Part shown: positions 63,897-64,000 of the stretch, in pieces
Layout of the letters: each line of letters opens with the position of its first letter
Position numbering within the stretch: position 1 is the first letter of the stretch
Assembly (NCBI RefSeq): GCF_000060285.1
Contig: NC_008555.1
Coordinates: 1,240,001-1,304,000 of the forward strand
Direction of reading: 5' to 3'
From: Listeria welshimeri serovar 6b str. SLCC5334
GTDB taxonomy: Bacteria > Bacillota > Bacilli > Lactobacillales > Listeriaceae
Length of the DNA stretch: 64,000 nt
The notes under the pieces: generated by a model
Seen by the model: the letters and a program-made list of their open reading frames with translations, nothing else
Told to the model about the DNA's origin: nothing
The model's database searches: none
Program-made: the position numbers and the translations under genes

Positions 63897-64000
63897 AATA
63901 CAAACAATAAGAAAAAAAGTCGAACTACAAATTGCTTCTTTGCAAAACGAAACAGAAGAAATTGCAGAATTTAACCAAGCGAAAGTGTTAGATGCTTTCC
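63889..64000 (+). CDS. Methionine gamma-lyase-like protein, N-terminal end only
   Basis: The ATG at 63889 overlaps the hflX stop (AATGACTGA). The visible 37 residues (MTEIQTIRKKVELQIASLQN...) run off the window. In Bacillus and Listeria hflX is followed by ynbB, a PLP-dependent protein of the aluminium-resistance/methionine gamma-lyase family, so this identity is inferred from order. The PLP site lies outside the window. Confidence 0.6.
   Translation, partial: MTEIQTIRKKVELQIASLQNETEEIAEFNQAKVLDAF

Noticed and set aside
1-64000. CRISPR arrays, rRNA genes and insertion sequences
   Set aside because: I found no regularly spaced repeats, rRNA-like stretches, transposase genes or complete tRNA genes in the window; only the tRNA 3' fragment at 6604-6622.

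Overview
The window is a piece of a low-GC Gram-positive chromosome that I read as Listeria (sensu stricto group). The basis is the uninterrupted gene order trehalose locus, proBA, tig-clpX, three tandem type I signal peptidases, rbgA-rnhB-dprA-topA-trmFO, codV-hslV-hslU-codY, plsY, parE-parC, luxS, oatA, glpD, miaA-hfq-hflX. This matches from memory the lmo1240-lmo1297 stretch of L. monocytogenes EGD-e. The species cannot be fixed from sequence alone. The internalin-like pair that I recall lying between luxS and oatA in EGD-e is absent here.

Layout. 1-6620 is the right end of a PSA-type prophage: tail protein end, XhlA-like protein, holin, and an amidase with a PlyPSA-like wall-binding domain. 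These are followed by accessory genes: an unknown 418-residue protein, a small FtsK-gamma-like winged helix, a secreted metzincin-like protease with a lipoprotein, and a LexA-controlled YolD-like gene. The end is marked by what looks like the 3' end of a tRNA-Arg (candidate attR, 6604-6622). 6700-8880 is the left end of a second, decayed prophage (broken integrase, lipoprotein, membrane protein). 8877-9826 is AT-rich and gene-poor. 9.8-11.2 kb holds small-protein and lipase-like gene remnants.

The most interesting locus is 11268-12740. It encodes an Rgg/MutR-type regulator divergent from a 20-codon gene with a strong ribosome binding site, whose hydrophobic peptide ends in Val-Gly-Gly. This is the arrangement of streptococcal Rgg/SHP pheromone systems. 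A perfect 8-bp inverted repeat sits between the two genes, and a 62-residue gene follows the peptide gene.

12.97-64 kb is core genome. It runs from small housekeeping and stress genes (YdeI, VOC, histidine phosphatase with a MerR-style promoter, DbpA-like helicase, Nudix, MFS, Crp/Fnr regulator) to YitT with an attenuator-like leader. Two unlisted small membrane proteins follow, then the trehalose operon with visible TreR operator and cre, proline synthesis, a GYF-PrsW protease and a divergent XRE regulator pair. Then come protein quality control and secretion (tig, clpX, sipXYZ), ribosome and DNA maintenance, the codV-hslVU-codY operon, topoisomerase IV, LuxS, OatA, glycerol use (glpQ-like, glpD), and miaA-hfq-hflX, ending in a truncated methionine gamma-lyase-like gene.
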